Shown here in pieces: positions 1 through 29,330 of a stretch of 64,000 nucleotides of DNA (positions are counted from its first letter, which is position 1; every line of letters begins with the position of its first letter). The notes under the pieces are model-generated. The model saw nothing but the letters and a program-made list of their open reading frames with translations. It was not told the DNA's origin and made no database searches. Source of the DNA: Cristatella mucedo (Eukaryota; Bryozoa; Phylactolaemata; Cristatellidae); assembly GCA_009760855.2 (NCBI GenBank), contig WPIO01000005.1:1050501-1114500 (forward strand), read 5' to 3'. The translations under genes and the position numbers were made by a program.

Positions 1-2128
1 AGCATAGCCACGCAGCCCAGAGTGCTACCTACTACAGATTAACCTGAATTCAGTGTAGGGGCCACGATTTTCAGGTAGGGGCAAGACCTGACAATGACGA
101 ATAAACCCGTGTAAATTGAAAGTATTTCATTCGACACGTGAGTGGCACCTGATAGATTGAAAGTATTGTGATGATCTAATGATTCATCACCACCGTGACA
201 GTTTTTTCTCAACATACAAATGCATGGTGTCGTTGAGGTAGTCCACGCTCATCGTAGTTCGTAGTGCGGCTTATAAAGTTTTAATAAGCTGAATGCATGT
301 TCGGCCTTGGCAGCTGACACTCAGAATAAGTCACATCAGCTTTTACAGTGGGTCATAGCCGGCCTCGGCTCGACTGGACTCTGCCAGCATGACCAAGATC
401 AGGACGTGCGGTGAAGTTCTTCAGTGCATAGTCCAAATCTATTTCCCAAAAAAGTTGTTAAGCTAATGTATGACGAGGATCGGCTCGACGTCTGGAAATT
501 TTATCTTCTAGAATTCGGTTGCAAGCTCTACAAGGTTGTTGACATTGATTGCAGAGAGCTCTTGAAGATAGAGATATGCAAACAGTAAGGCAGAGCAACT
601 CCGCCAACTCCTTGTCAAACCGATAGTCTACTTCTGACTGTATCTTGTCAATTGCAGTGAAGAATAAGTCGACAGAAGAAGTGTTGGCTGCTACTCCTCT
701 GCTCATTGCAACGAGGCCGACAGGGTCGGATGTAAATTGGCATGTCGGGTAGCTCGATCTCATGGTATTGAGAGAACTTCTGCACCTTCCTCAACACATC
801 ATCATTACCAACCGTTCGCAGCTCCGTCAGCATCTGAACTGTGCAATCGACCAACACAAGGCATTGACAATATTCGGATCCTACTTTTGCAACTACTCGA
901 CAGCTCCTGCACTACCAACAGCGCGTGCTCCATGGATGTAAGACAAAGGCAAAGTTGAATGAAAACATTTGGTCGCGAAGGCATGTGGCCATGATTCTCT
1001 GCTCAGCCGTTCTACTGTTCTCTTCGACATGCTTAACACTTAACGTTAGCCCAAATATGTCCATTAAGTGATGTAGCGCTCGCCAAAATGAAGACCACTA
1101 CATTTCTCCTTGACTCACCAGCATCATCTCATGGTTAAGGCTACGGCTTGTCTTAACCTGCAGCTCGTTGATAAGATCCTGTACGGTTTTCTTTTGCTTA
1201 CTGAACAGTTCGTCATTACACTTGTAAGACTCTTGTTGCGACAGTGATAATGTTGCTGACCGATTCGAAGAAAATGGCTATGACGGGTAAGCCATTCGTG
1301 TAGGCCACAACCAGGACTAGCTGGATTTTGCGCGTCTAGCACTACCAGCTGATTTAACAGTCATTTGTATAGCGGCCGAAGAGCCTTAACGTCTAGCACC
1401 ACAGCTTGCAGTTGGCAATAAAGGATTGTCCACTGCAGGATTCGAACCCACGACCTCGGTCGTGAAGAGGGAGCACCTTAAACTCCCGGACTTTCGCAGC
1501 CCACGATGCCCATTGCATGCCAACTCGTTCAGTTGTTTGATCAAGGAATGCATACCATTAATCTAGCCGTTGATATTGGTAGAACAAATGTATCGCTACT
1601 TGCAAGAATTGGCAATCAGATTACCACAATCTGCCTGCATGTCAACGATGGCAGTGCTCAGAGTATAGGCACAGAGTTGAATCACATGCTTCAGGTCTAC
1701 GAGTCGCTTGTGTAGCACACAGGTCTGAACTTGAACAAAGCAGATCACAAGAGCTAGCTGCTCACCCTTGCTCGCATCCGCCTCTTGTTCACCATAAGGC
1801 AGAAATAAGCATCGACTTACTCATCATCGAGATGCTTGCAAACGATGTGAGTGTGGGCATGGATGATGCGCTTCAGAATGTCGCGGCTTGTCGTTAAAGC
1901 ATTCTGTGATGCCTTCTTGAGCAATGGTAAATGTGGAGCCTTCTCGATGGTGCCAAGGTCGGCTGGAGCCTTGCTTGCACTTGAAATGAGGAGCTCGACG
2001 AAGTTTTCGCGCTTGAACGAATTGACGGACCCATCATGGCCCCGGCAGGACAGGCAGTTCATTAGGAATCGCATTGCATCGACCAATCCTTGCAACAGAA
2101 TTCTATTTTCTGCAATTACCTCTGTCAT
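1..2128 (-). pseudogene. Decayed hAT-type transposase (DUF4371 / zinc-finger MYM-like family)
   Basis: Pieces of one transposase can be followed on the minus strand through several frames. The best-preserved part, 1817-2128, reads like a DUF4371 domain (LSCRGHDGSV followed by an FVELL block). Next come a block around 1506-1770 (SKGEQLALV, then LIKQLNELA), a segment near 1240-1290 (FFESVSNII), and 648-857 (LVDCTVQMLTELR, DVLRKVQKF). Near 180-330 lies a hAT C-terminal dimerisation-like stretch with TTMSVDYLND. Frameshifts and stops separate the blocks, and a SINE sits between two of them at about 1416-1505. The order matches hAT elements whose products were domesticated as ZMYM-like proteins. 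The copy cannot encode a full protein. No terminal inverted repeats were identified, and the element probably continues left of the window. The family is fairly sure, the exact borders are not. Confidence 0.6.
1416..1505 (-). mobile_element. tRNA-derived SINE, copy 1 (inside the hAT remnant)
   Basis: Read on the minus strand, the segment has a perfect Pol III B box (GGTTCGAATCC at about 1439-1449), a preceding D-arm-like GGTGCTCCC stretch, and a tail ending CAATCCTTTATTGC. A second copy with the same order of blocks lies at 51818-51905, so this is a dispersed repeat and not a lone tRNA gene. The acceptor stem does not pair convincingly and no anticodon could be assigned. Confidence 0.5.
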
Positions 2129-2199
2129 GTGTCTAAATACTGTACTTTCCTCTAATGATGTTTGCCTCCTTGTCCATCAGGTCCGGGGCCTTATAATAA

Positions 2200-2880
2200 T
2201 AATATTTGTAATAATAATAATAAATTTGATATAGTGCCCCCACAGAACTCAATCTCTTACTAGGCACTTTACATTTGCAGCAAAGGAACCACGATCGAAT
2301 GGTTAGTGGCAGCATGCACAGTGTCGGCATGCATAAACACACAAATGACGAATCACAAGGACCCACTGAATGCAGAGGTAAGTCAATGCATTTGTAGTTT
2401 CTTTTTAAATGTTTTCAAGTCAGGGATGTCGTGATGCAAGTCGGACGTGAGTTCCAGGCTTTGGGAGCATACCCACTAAAGGTGCGGTCTCCAAAGAATT
2501 TGAAGTTCGTATGAGGGATAGGTAAACGATTAGATTCCGAAAAGTGAGTTGTACGACGCTTAGCTTAGTGAGCATTAGATCTGATAGGTAGGCTGGAGTC
2601 AAATAATGGAGGTACCTAAAAGTGAGTGATAAAACCTTTAGGTCGATGCGTTGCTTGACTGAGCGCCAGTGCAGGTCAGCTAGAAGTGGTGCGATGTGGC
2701 AACTGCAATGCTCACGACAGACAAGCCTAGCTGCAGAGTTTTGCACAAACTGTAACCGCCTGATTGCACAGGAAAGACAAGCAAGCAGCGAGTTACAGAT
2801 GTCGAGACGGGATGTCACAAATGCTTGGACGAATTTAGAAGTGGTATGCCTGTCTAAACATGTTCATAAGTGACCGACAG
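2200..2880 (-). mobile_element. Non-LTR retrotransposon, family B, 3' fragment
   Basis: The minus-strand frame 2420-2818 encodes the end of a CR1/L2-like reverse transcriptase ORF (LDICNSLLACL, QNSAARLVCR, LLADLHWR). It is followed by a 3' untranslated end with GGACCCACTGAATGC-type and CTAGGCACTTTACATTTGC blocks shared with the other family B copies. The element finishes in an ATT-type tail at about 2200-2222. It is 5'-truncated, as is usual for this class. Confidence 0.75.
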
Positions 2881-3400
2881 CTCTCCCAACCGAAAAGGAG
2901 TCGGCATGCAAATTAAATTACTGATGACCAAGCTCTTCAAATCCTTATTAACACAGCATGACGTAAATGCAGGCGGACTAAGTCGCGCAGCAAATGATGC
3001 AAGCGTATTTGATATTTTAGCACGGGTGAAATCATAGCGATGCTCGTAGCACGAGCCACCAAAACCCTTCAGGCAGCGTTTCTGGTACAGGGATAAATCT
3101 AGATACTAGTCCGCGATTCACAGAGCTTCGCCTTACCAGTGACTGCAAGGAAGGTGAGGACTGAGGACTAAATCGCAACTATAACTCATTTGCTATGCAC
3201 CAGTTATCCTGAAACACGGACCCATGAAATCGGGCGCCACCCAGACCTACACGACTCATTAAAACTAAGGAATACTATATAGCCCACATTTATTCTAAAT
3301 ACCATACAATATCAGTGTCAGAATGGCCCCTTAATCGCGAGCCGCAAAGCTAGGGCGAATACCAGCGCTAAAGTAGGGGTCATCCCAGTTGGAGTCTTTT
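2881..3400. other. Intergenic sequence, nothing recognised
   Basis: No gene, repeat or RNA is supported between the family B fragment and the frame at 3402-3644. Confidence 0.4.
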
Positions 3401-3401
3401 C

Positions 3402-3644
3402 TCAGGTTTCACGCGCTCGCGGAAATGCGACAGAATAGTGGATGGTTGAATTGGTATCAAGATCAAATTTTTCGGCGATTACAGCATCTAACAAGTGGGC
3501 AGACAGTGAAACACGCAGCTTACCACCAAGGCGAACCGAATGCGACGCCACACCGGAAGTTTGGTGCCGCGATGAGGGTTTCCCCATGGAAGAGATATCC
3601 ACAACCCCGTGTTCTCCGCAAGTAATCAATATAGAAGGTTTCAT
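3402..3644 (-). CDS. Candidate divergent ORF upstream of SEPSECS, function unknown
   Basis: An 80-codon frame starts with ATG at 3644 and ends with TGA at 3402, pointing away from SEPSECS whose ATG is 165 bases further right. Composition is protein-like (for example LRVSLSAHLLDAVIAEKF), with no simple repeat. No homologous family is recognised, no further exon was found to the left, and overlapping plus-strand frames exist. It could be the first exon of a head-to-head gene or a chance frame in a promoter region. Confidence 0.2.
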   Translation of the reverse strand: MKPSILITCGEHGVVDISSMGKPSSRHQTSGVASHSVRLGGKLRVSLSAHLLDAVIAEKFDLDTNSTIHYSVAFPRARET

Positions 3645-3809
3645 TTTATTTATTTCATGAATATGTTATATATTTAGTTAATGTTTTGTGACGGAGTACA
3701 ATAGAGTGCTTTAATTGACGACGAGTTTACAAAATACACAACCGGTTCCGGTTTGCGGTGGCTTTCCGTTCGTCCGCTTATGCATTAGAGGGCATGCTCG
3801 ACTAACAGC

Positions 3810-22561
<18,752 letters not shown>

Positions 22562-22599
22562 TATTTGTGAACGTGTAGTTTCTTCCTCTTTTTCTTTAG

Positions 22600-22682
22600 T
22601 GGCTCTTGCGTTTTTTATGGTCGGTTTCTTACTGTTGGCATTCCTCATCCTACTCGTCGTGCACATAGAAACCTGCTCGTAA
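22600..22682 (+). CDS. SEPSECS: Possible alternative SEPSECS exon 11, hydrophobic C-terminus
   Basis: A polypyrimidine run ending TTTCTTTAG at 22599 is followed by a frame encoding VALAFFMVGFLLLAFLIL and a few polar residues, to TAA at 22680-22682. A donor-like GTGCGT at 22491, in phase 1 of exon 10, would join it exactly in frame, giving a 109-bp intron and a 602-residue protein with a tail anchor. The donor is only a partial consensus match. T-rich DNA readily encodes hydrophobic residues by chance, so this is a hypothesis. Confidence 0.3.
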
Positions 22683-23830
22683 CTGCAGAAGCCAGAAGCT
22701 CAGAAACCAGCAGTGAATGCCGCTTTTCTCTGCACTCTTTGATGCTCATTTAGCCAGCATGCACGCAGACCGCATCGCTGCACTCTGCCCTGGCGATCTC
22801 TGGATCCGTGTTGTTATGTTTGCCGTAACAGTGAGGTCATTTGCTCTGGCTCACTTGAACTCTTTCGTATTCCTCCGAGCACACCTGCCTGCATTTGTCG
22901 CCTCACTTATCGCTCATTGTAAGCGGCCGGTGCGAGCTAGTCATAGTCACGTTCTTCTGAACAGTGTATGTACCGCGACCTTAAGTTTTATTCAACTGCT
23001 TCAACTAGAAGATGTATTATGCTCAGCTATGCTACTGCCCAACAAGAACGAGATTCCTCTCTGCCGGACACTCATGGCAGGAGAATGAATGAGAGTGGTC
23101 CTGTGCAGGCAGCCCGGACGCAGTTACAACAAATCGGCAGCCTGGGTTCGATGCTGGGGATGGCCCTACTTGCTGACTGGTGAAGCTGCAGTCGTAGACA
23201 GCTGCACGCTAGCTCTATACCAAAGCTTCGGGTTTCTGAACACTTTAGAACTACTAGAGAGTTATCTAATTATCAAGCTCTAAAAAAATACATCAAATCT
23301 CACCTTTGTGCACTGCACAGCAACTCTGTATGAAGCTCTGCTTTCAGGCCTAATTTCGTAGCAGCTGTATAATGTATCAAGTTTAGCTATACTTCTGACA
23401 ATCCTAAGAGCGTTTTAGCAGATTGTAAGGCTGCACTATGCCTTTCCACAGCTGACTATAAGGTCGGGCATTTTTGTGCAGTGCTTCAGCAGTTACCGCA
23501 GGCAGGCTTTGGATTTTCTAACCTTGGTATTTTTCATTTGCTTACCTTGGTATGCAGTGAAAAGTGAGAAGAAAATTTCCGACGTATTATTAGCACAAAA
23601 GAAAGCTGGGTCTCGGAGCTACCTACTCCACATAGTCTTCCTATTCAAGCTTCTGCTTATTTTCACGGAACCTGTCAGAAAAACATTTTGTTATTCCTTT
23701 TAAATTTGGTAACCTAAATGCTCATTTGGGCACTTTGTCAAAAGTGATGGGGCATATTGATGTCCACTGTTTTCCTGCTCTTGCGAAGGGTGTCCCTTGT
23801 GTCTTCGTCTTGGCTGCAGATCGGAAACGT
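22683..23830 (+). other. SEPSECS downstream region, nothing recognised
   Basis: Probably 3' untranslated and intergenic sequence. The 123-codon frame at 22717-23088 has no recognised domain and begins 35 bp after the hydrophobic segment. No clear AATAAA was found close to the stop. Confidence 0.4.
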
Positions 23831-23879
23831 TTTGATATAATAATTGATCTGCCAAGCCCTTCTTGTGCACCCGTCATCT

Positions 23880-24420
23880 TGCCTGATCATCGCACTCGTT
23901 GTTCTGAAATGCTCTAGGTTCTACTTCAGTGAGAGCTTTCAGAATGTAAATTTCGTCAGTAAATTGTGGTTCAATAAAGTATGGGGTGCCCCAGTCATAT
24001 GTTCTGGGTCAATTTTTCTTAAATAATTGTACTCAGTCTAGACCTTCATTTCTATGCCGACAGCACATAGCTGTAGCGCAAAGCACACAGCACATAGCTG
24101 CACCGGTGCTTTGATTCTTCCCCAACTTCTAGCAGATGATAGTCTTTTGACTCCATTGCCGTTTATATTACAAACATTCTCATCTGAATGGCAGCAAAAT
24201 GACTCAGATTGAATGATAAGGTCAACCAAATAATTATGGGCAAACATTGTATCACTAGGAAACTGGAAAGCCTAACTTTCAGAATTTGCTGTGGCAGCAT
24301 ATTTCCTATTGCTTCTGGCGGAAATAAATGGGTGTGCTATTCCAAAATTATTGCCACATCAGCTCCATAGTAAAGTAGTGGCTTTGATTAGTGCCTAAAA
24401 GATTTTCTGAGGTTTCTGCA
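23880..24420 (+). pseudogene. Very decayed non-LTR reverse transcriptase
   Basis: Across frames one sees a GVPQ-like segment near 23980, LDLHFYADSTQL near 24040-24070, a WMAAK..LRLNDK-like segment near 24190-24220, and a GSIFPI block near 24295. The YADD box reads YADS. Many stops interrupt it. Confidence 0.55.
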
Positions 24421-24509
24421 TGCGATGTGGCTACCTTAATAAGGTGTAGTACATTATTATATTATGGTAAAGGGAGCTAATCTTCTGAAGACCCTCTATC
24501 ATCATATCT

Positions 24510-26202
24510 GTGGTCTTCACTGGCAGGCCAACTTAGCCCTGCCATAACCGAGATTGTTAATGCTTCTTTGGAAAAAGGGGTCGTACTTAAGTCCTTCAAA
24601 TCGGATATCGTTAGACCCATACTTAAAAAGCCTGCGTTAGGTACAGAGGCCCTTGCAAACTATCGCCCTGTTTCCCTTCTTCCTTTTTGTCAAGGATTTC
24701 TTGAAAAAAGTGTCGCTAAGCAGCTGGTAGCACACATTGAAAAGAATGAAACGTCAGTACAATTTCAATCGGGGTTCAAGAGGCAGCACTCCACTGAAAC
24801 TGCTCTCCTCGGGGTTAACAATGACATCCTATGCAGCAACGATGACGGGAATGTCACTGCCCTGTCGCTGCTAGATCTGTCATCTGCCTTCGACACCATT
24901 GATCACGATGTCCTACTTGAACGATTGAGAACAACGATCGGTCTGGCAGACGAGGCACTGGTGTGTTTAAATCGTACTTGTCTAATCGTATTCAATCTGT
25001 GTCGTGTGGGGGTCAGGTCTCACCCACGAGACGGGCACCTGTGGAGTCCCTCACGGGTTCGAACTCGGTCCCTTGCTGTTCTCCATTTATACTCAACCTC
25101 TGGGGAAAGTGATGGCCCATGGAATAAGATATCACTTTTATACTTACGATACTCAGCTGTATTTGTCATTCAAACCGCCGGAATTGGCTGCAGTAAGTGA
25201 TAAACTGAATGCATGCCTTATCGACATTCGATCACGGATGTCGGAAAAGTTCTTGAAACTAAACGACGATAAAACCGAACTCCTGCTCATAGGACACCCT
25301 AAGCGTGTGGCCGCATTAGAATACTTTGCTCTTCTAATAGGTGACGCTTTTGTGCGACCATCACCACATGCTTGAAATTTAGGTGTCTTTTTCGACAGCT
25401 GCCTAAATTTTAAAAGCTTCATTCAGAAGACTTCGTCTACAGCTTGCCATCACGTCCGATCCTTATGTAAGATTAGGAGCTGTCTTCCACAGTGGTTTGC
25501 AAAAAATTAAACTAGCTCCTTAGTTCTGTTTTGGCTTGATTATTGTAATTCCCTTTTGGCTGGGCTACCGAAAAAAAGCAACTAAGCTACTGCAGATGGC
25601 TATGAATATGGCTGAAAGGCTAGTTAGAAAATCCCAGAGGTTCGACCACGTGTCTCCTTTGCTGAAAGAGCTAGGATGGTTGCCGGTTGAGCAACGGATA
25701 CAGAGCAAAGTTCTTACGCTGACCCACAAGGCCAACCACGGCTTGGCTCCTTCGTATCTAGCTGAACTGCTGCACCAGTTTCAGCCTCTTCGTGCCCTCA
25801 GGTCCTGTATGGACAGTACATTAGCTGTTCCATTCCTCGGCTTAAAGACCGCTGGCGACAGAAGCTTTAGCTCTGCATGTCCTAGACTGTGGAACTCGCT
25901 TCCACAATTCTTACAAAACGACAACTAATCTCCTGCTGCCGACTATGCACATCCTTTCCAGCGGTCATGGGTCACTATTTTCATGCTACTCACTACCTCA
26001 ACTGCTCTCCTGACCCTGCTATGCTTCCCACTTTCTGTTTGATGCGTGAGACGAAGTCTGTTGGCTACCGACTTCGTACCGAAAGCCGCTTAGGCTATGA
26101 GTTCTCTATACAAAACACTCTTGCGTAACATCCACATCTTTGTGACATTGTCTTTGTGACATTGTGGAGTTACAGACGGACATATATTACATTACATTAC
26201 TT
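24510..26202 (+). mobile_element. Non-LTR retrotransposon, family A, copy A2
   Basis: Sense-strand copy beginning near 24510 with a segment upstream of the RT (IVNASLEKGVVLKSFKSD), then the whole RT part, then the family 3' end and a (ATTAC)n tail at about 26184-26202. It extends further 5' than A1 but still lacks an endonuclease. Confidence 0.88.
24568..25928 (+). pseudogene. Reverse transcriptase of family A copy A2, broken
   Basis: Frames 24568-25200, 25004-25375 and 25536-25928 together give the RT: NYRPVSLLPF, FQSGFKRQHSTETALL, LLDLSSAFDTIDHD, then after a frameshift near 24965 VPHGFELGPLLF, the catalytic box as FYTYDTQLYL, and [17 protein letters not shown] stop at 25374, an in-frame TAA near 25508 and a +1 shift in an A run near 25574 follow. 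Two of the four box residues are altered. Confidence 0.85.
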
Positions 26203-26214
26203 AGATGAGGATAT

Positions 26215-26700
26215 TACAGCTAACTTGGTGCATGCATTGGTGAAATCAGGTCTACAATTTTGCATCTCACTTCATTCAGGTCTTTCTGCCTGTACAATTA
26301 GATGCCTACTTGCTGTTGCAAAAATCGGCAGCTATGCTTGTCAGCTGTGTACGATGCTACTGCTAGATTACAGTGCTTCTCAACGACCTCGACTGGCTCC
26401 CCTTCAAGCAGCACATTGACTTTAGGTTAACGATTAGGTTCACTCTGTTGCTCCGGCTTAAGCACCTGAACGTCTGAGAAATACTCGTCAGGCTCCTCAT
26501 CTTCCCACCTGCTCCTCGGCCGACTCGGCTCCTGCAGCAGTTCTGGGATGCCGAGTAGAACGTGCCGACTCGCTGTCAATCCCTGGCTGCTTCGTCATGG
26601 CCACTCGTTACCAAAAACTGCTGCTCAACGCAATCAAAGCAAAATCGGTATTTGGTGATGGGTAAACCTCTCCGAGCAGTTCCTCATGTTTTATCAGCAT
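26215..26700 (+). pseudogene. Decayed reverse transcriptase thumb fragment
   Basis: The frame 26156-26419 contains LVHALVKSGLQFCISLHSGL and a LAPLQAAH end, which match the [20 protein letters not shown] and LHW..VKQRI region of family B. It lies directly after copy A2 and is more diverged than B2 or B3. Confidence 0.55.
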
Positions 26701-27059
26701 ATGACATATAATGTTAAAGGCTCCCAAGCGGTGTCCTAAACGGCACATATTGCAGGATAGTCATCGGGGACATTTTTATTTAAGCTAATGACTCTGGCAA
26801 AGACCACGGTTTATTGGCTAGGGTCCAGAGATTAGCTGTCAAGAGATCAGAAATGCCGAATCTCGAATGTCCCGTTCATTACCAGACCTGACCGAGTACC
26901 GAGTGGCGGAGCCATGACTCTCATTTAGAAGGGGGCATGACTTACATCATTTTTAAGTAGGGACAAGGCCAGAAAGATTTATATGTAGGCGGCTGTACAT
27001 ACAATTAATGAAGATTATAGTGCCAACTCTTAGTATTTATTCAACTAGAGCTTGATTGT

Positions 27060-27560
27060 TGCTAGTCGAGTGAAGAAAGAATACAATTTCATCGTCGGTG
27101 ACAGTGGGCCCTCCGGTAGGGATAGGTGGCGTCTCAAGATGCCGCCCCGCTGTAAGGGGGCAAACGGCCCTCTCCCCCTGGCTCTGCCATTGCCGAGTAC
27201 CTGTTCCACAAAGTGGCAGCCGACCTTTATTCTAGCATGGCTGTACTACTTACTGACTCAGGTCTGCTCGAGCTAGTGGTGTACCATCGGTAAGCTGAAG
27301 GACAAAGCTCGTCAGAAACCCATAAAAACTTAGCATTCACAAACCATCGGTATCCCTGAAGCAAGGATGTCAGACAACGGCTCTCCGGACATGAGTCTAC
27401 AACACTAGCTACCAGCCGGGCAGTGACGCCTATGACATCGAGTCCACGCTACTTACGCAGTGCCGTGCAGGCTGAGCATGCTGGGAAAACTACAAAGACC
27501 ACACCGACCATAAAAAATACCGATAATAATAGCAAAAATTAATCTTTTGAATAGCAACCT
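27060..27560 (+). pseudogene. Decayed Ty3/gypsy integrase remnant
   Basis: Across frames the plus strand gives FHKVAADLYS, a GIPEARMSDNGSP stretch near 27350-27390, and MTSSPRYLRSAVQAEHAGKT near 27430-27495. The last resembles the integrase block before and after its catalytic glutamate. No LTR or other pol part was found. It is more diverged than the remnant at 16.6-17.9 kb. Confidence 0.5.
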
Positions 27561-27889
27561 ACGAGAACCAAATCTATATCTGTGCACTTTACAATTTTGT
27601 TTTTTGGCGAAGCCACAAGCAAGGGCTAAGGACAAGCTAGGTATCATACATACTTAGCCAAGCAAGCAAAAGAATGCTAGAAGACACTCAAGGTTGGTGA
27701 TTAGTAGGGCATCCGGTTAGTTGCGTGCACTTCTGTAGGTTCGACGAATTACAGCAATCCACTCTATTCAGGCTAAAACCGACGGAACATTGGCTCTACC
27801 GAGCTTAAAACTTGGGTGGATATTGTAGTACGCCTTATATTTTATCTATCCACCAAATGTCATGTCATGTCGTGTTTCGCACGAAAACT

Positions 27890-28810
27890 AATGCAAATGA
27901 GCAGCAACGACGGAGGCCGGTATCGAAATCGACCTCAGTCACTTAAGTTTGCTTCAAATCCACCACAAATGAGCTGCGAAAAGATCCAAAAAGTTTGGAA
28001 TATAAAACTATGCTACAGGTACCCAGAAAATGTCTCGCTATTTCGCTCACGCGCTCTCACAAAGTCCACTGGAATAGATTGCAGCGGCCCGGGCCAATAC
28101 CGAAATCTACAACATTCCACCACACAACGAAAGAAATCCTGTTCGAAAAGTTCTTTTTTTTATTGCATCTGACAGTATACTCAGCGGTAATTGTGTTCAT
28201 AAAATTTCGCTTGTATTGGCACGGCCGTTCTCATGCAATGTGTGCAATAGACTGCATATTAAAGCGCACTTTGTTGTGTGCACACCCACTTAAATTGAAA
28301 AAACTGTGCATCCGCAAACTCTGGCAATCGCCCGAAATGATCTGGGAGAATACCGAAATCCGTTGCAAATCATCCTCAAATCGCCAACGTGAAGCTCTAA
28401 TTTACATTGCATGTAAGACTAGACTCAGTTCAAAGTGCATCCACACAACTTCACCCCCTTGCCTACGCGTACTTATGCAATGCACTGCAATCGACTGCAA
28501 CGGCCCGGTCCCATACCGAAATCCACCGCAAAGCGACCAGAACGCGTACACTAGAAGCTCTAATTATGATTGCACGCTGCTCTACTCTTCGCTTATTTTG
28601 TACTCGCACAACGTCACTATAATTTCTTCGACCATTCTGCAACAATGCACTGCAATTGATTGCAATTGCCCAGACCAATACCGCAATCTAAAAAATCCGA
28701 TACAAAATGCCCAGGAATCGGTTTCTCAATGCTCCAATTTTGAATGCACATTGCAAAGCACACTGTTTAAAGTGCAGCCATGTCATTTTAACCAATTTTG
28801 CTCAAACATA
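27890..28810 (+). repeat. Divergent tandem array with a conserved YRN motif
   Basis: Five diverged copies of a block with GATTGCA..GCCC..CCAATACCGAAATC followed by a TCTAATT..GATTGCA-type segment have their TACCGAAATC cores at about 27921, 28098, 28351, 28513 and 28678. The last two are 165 bp apart and stay in one 278-codon frame (27995-28831). Their translations read CTAIDCNGPVPYRN and CTAIDCNCPDQYRN, with SNYDCTL and SNFECTL about 20 residues later. Earlier copies show the same peptide (STGIDCSGPGQYRN) in another frame. No family is recognised. Confidence 0.55.
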
Positions 28811-28831
28811 GGTTGTCGACATTGTACATAG
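27995..28831 (+). CDS. Hypothetical frame over the YRN array, coding status doubtful
   Basis: 278 codons from ATG to TAG. Cysteines repeat in the pattern CxxxDC, then DCTL or ECTL, in the last two units. The first half of the frame reads the repeat in a different phase, which argues that the frame is not the original gene. It may be a decayed repetitive gene or a satellite-like DNA. No signal peptide is evident. Confidence 0.2.
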   Translation: MEYKTMLQVPRKCLAISLTRSHKVHWNRLQRPGPIPKSTTFHHTTKEILFEKFFFLLHLTVYSAVIVFIKFRLYWHGRSHAMCAIDCILKRTLLCAHPLKLKKLCIRKLWQSPEMIWENTEIRCKSSSNRQREALIYIACKTRLSSKCIHTTSPPCLRVLMQCTAIDCNGPVPYRNPPQSDQNAYTRSSNYDCTLLYSSLILYSHNVTIISSTILQQCTAIDCNCPDQYRNLKNPIQNAQESVSQCSNFECTLQSTLFKVQPCHFNQFCSNIGCRHCT

Positions 28832-29199
28832 TATGTAATTACTATTATTATCGCCGGAATCTGAAGGCCCCGTTAGGGGCAAATCCCCTCACGATCCAGA
28901 ACCGGATGTCTTCGTACTCCGACTACAGAGAAGGCAGGCAGAGGCGATAAGGCAGAGGGCATTGACCGCATCGTCTGTCAGGATCGCTGTCTGATAACTT
29001 CGAGCTGTTTAAGTTTGCAGTTGTCGCAGAGGCCACACATAGGAACCTCAGGGTCTATCGGAGGAGCAGCACCAGCAGATGACGTCAAGGCAAACATGGA
29101 CCAAGTGGCCGAGCTTCTGGTAGGCTCTGAGGCAACAGCTGCTGCCAGTCGTTGACTCCTCAGCTTTCAGCCATAGCACTCTCATCGGAACTAAATTAA

Positions 29200-29330
29200 A
29201 TCTTTAGTTGACCAGGCATCCTTCTCGTAAGCACCGAAGTTATGGAATTCGTTTCTGTCTTCCGTCACCGCCTGCATTGGCTTTTTATTAATCAAGTCTC
29301 ATCAAGAGACAATCTGCTCCGCCTATCTAT
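29200..29330 (+). pseudogene. Short non-LTR reverse transcriptase C-terminal fragment
   Basis: The segment encodes WNSFLSSVTACIGFLLIKSH followed by an L/F-rich end. This is the WNSLPSSV...FKSHLKTHLF block that closes CR1/L2-like ORF2 proteins. Confidence 0.45.

Noticed and set aside
1416-1505. A functional tRNA gene
   Set aside because: The B box is perfect but the acceptor stem does not pair and the segment is repeated with a shared tail, so a SINE is the better reading.
22717-23088. 123-codon frame downstream of SEPSECS as a separate gene
   Set aside because: No domain, no supporting exon, and it starts within the likely 3' untranslated region.
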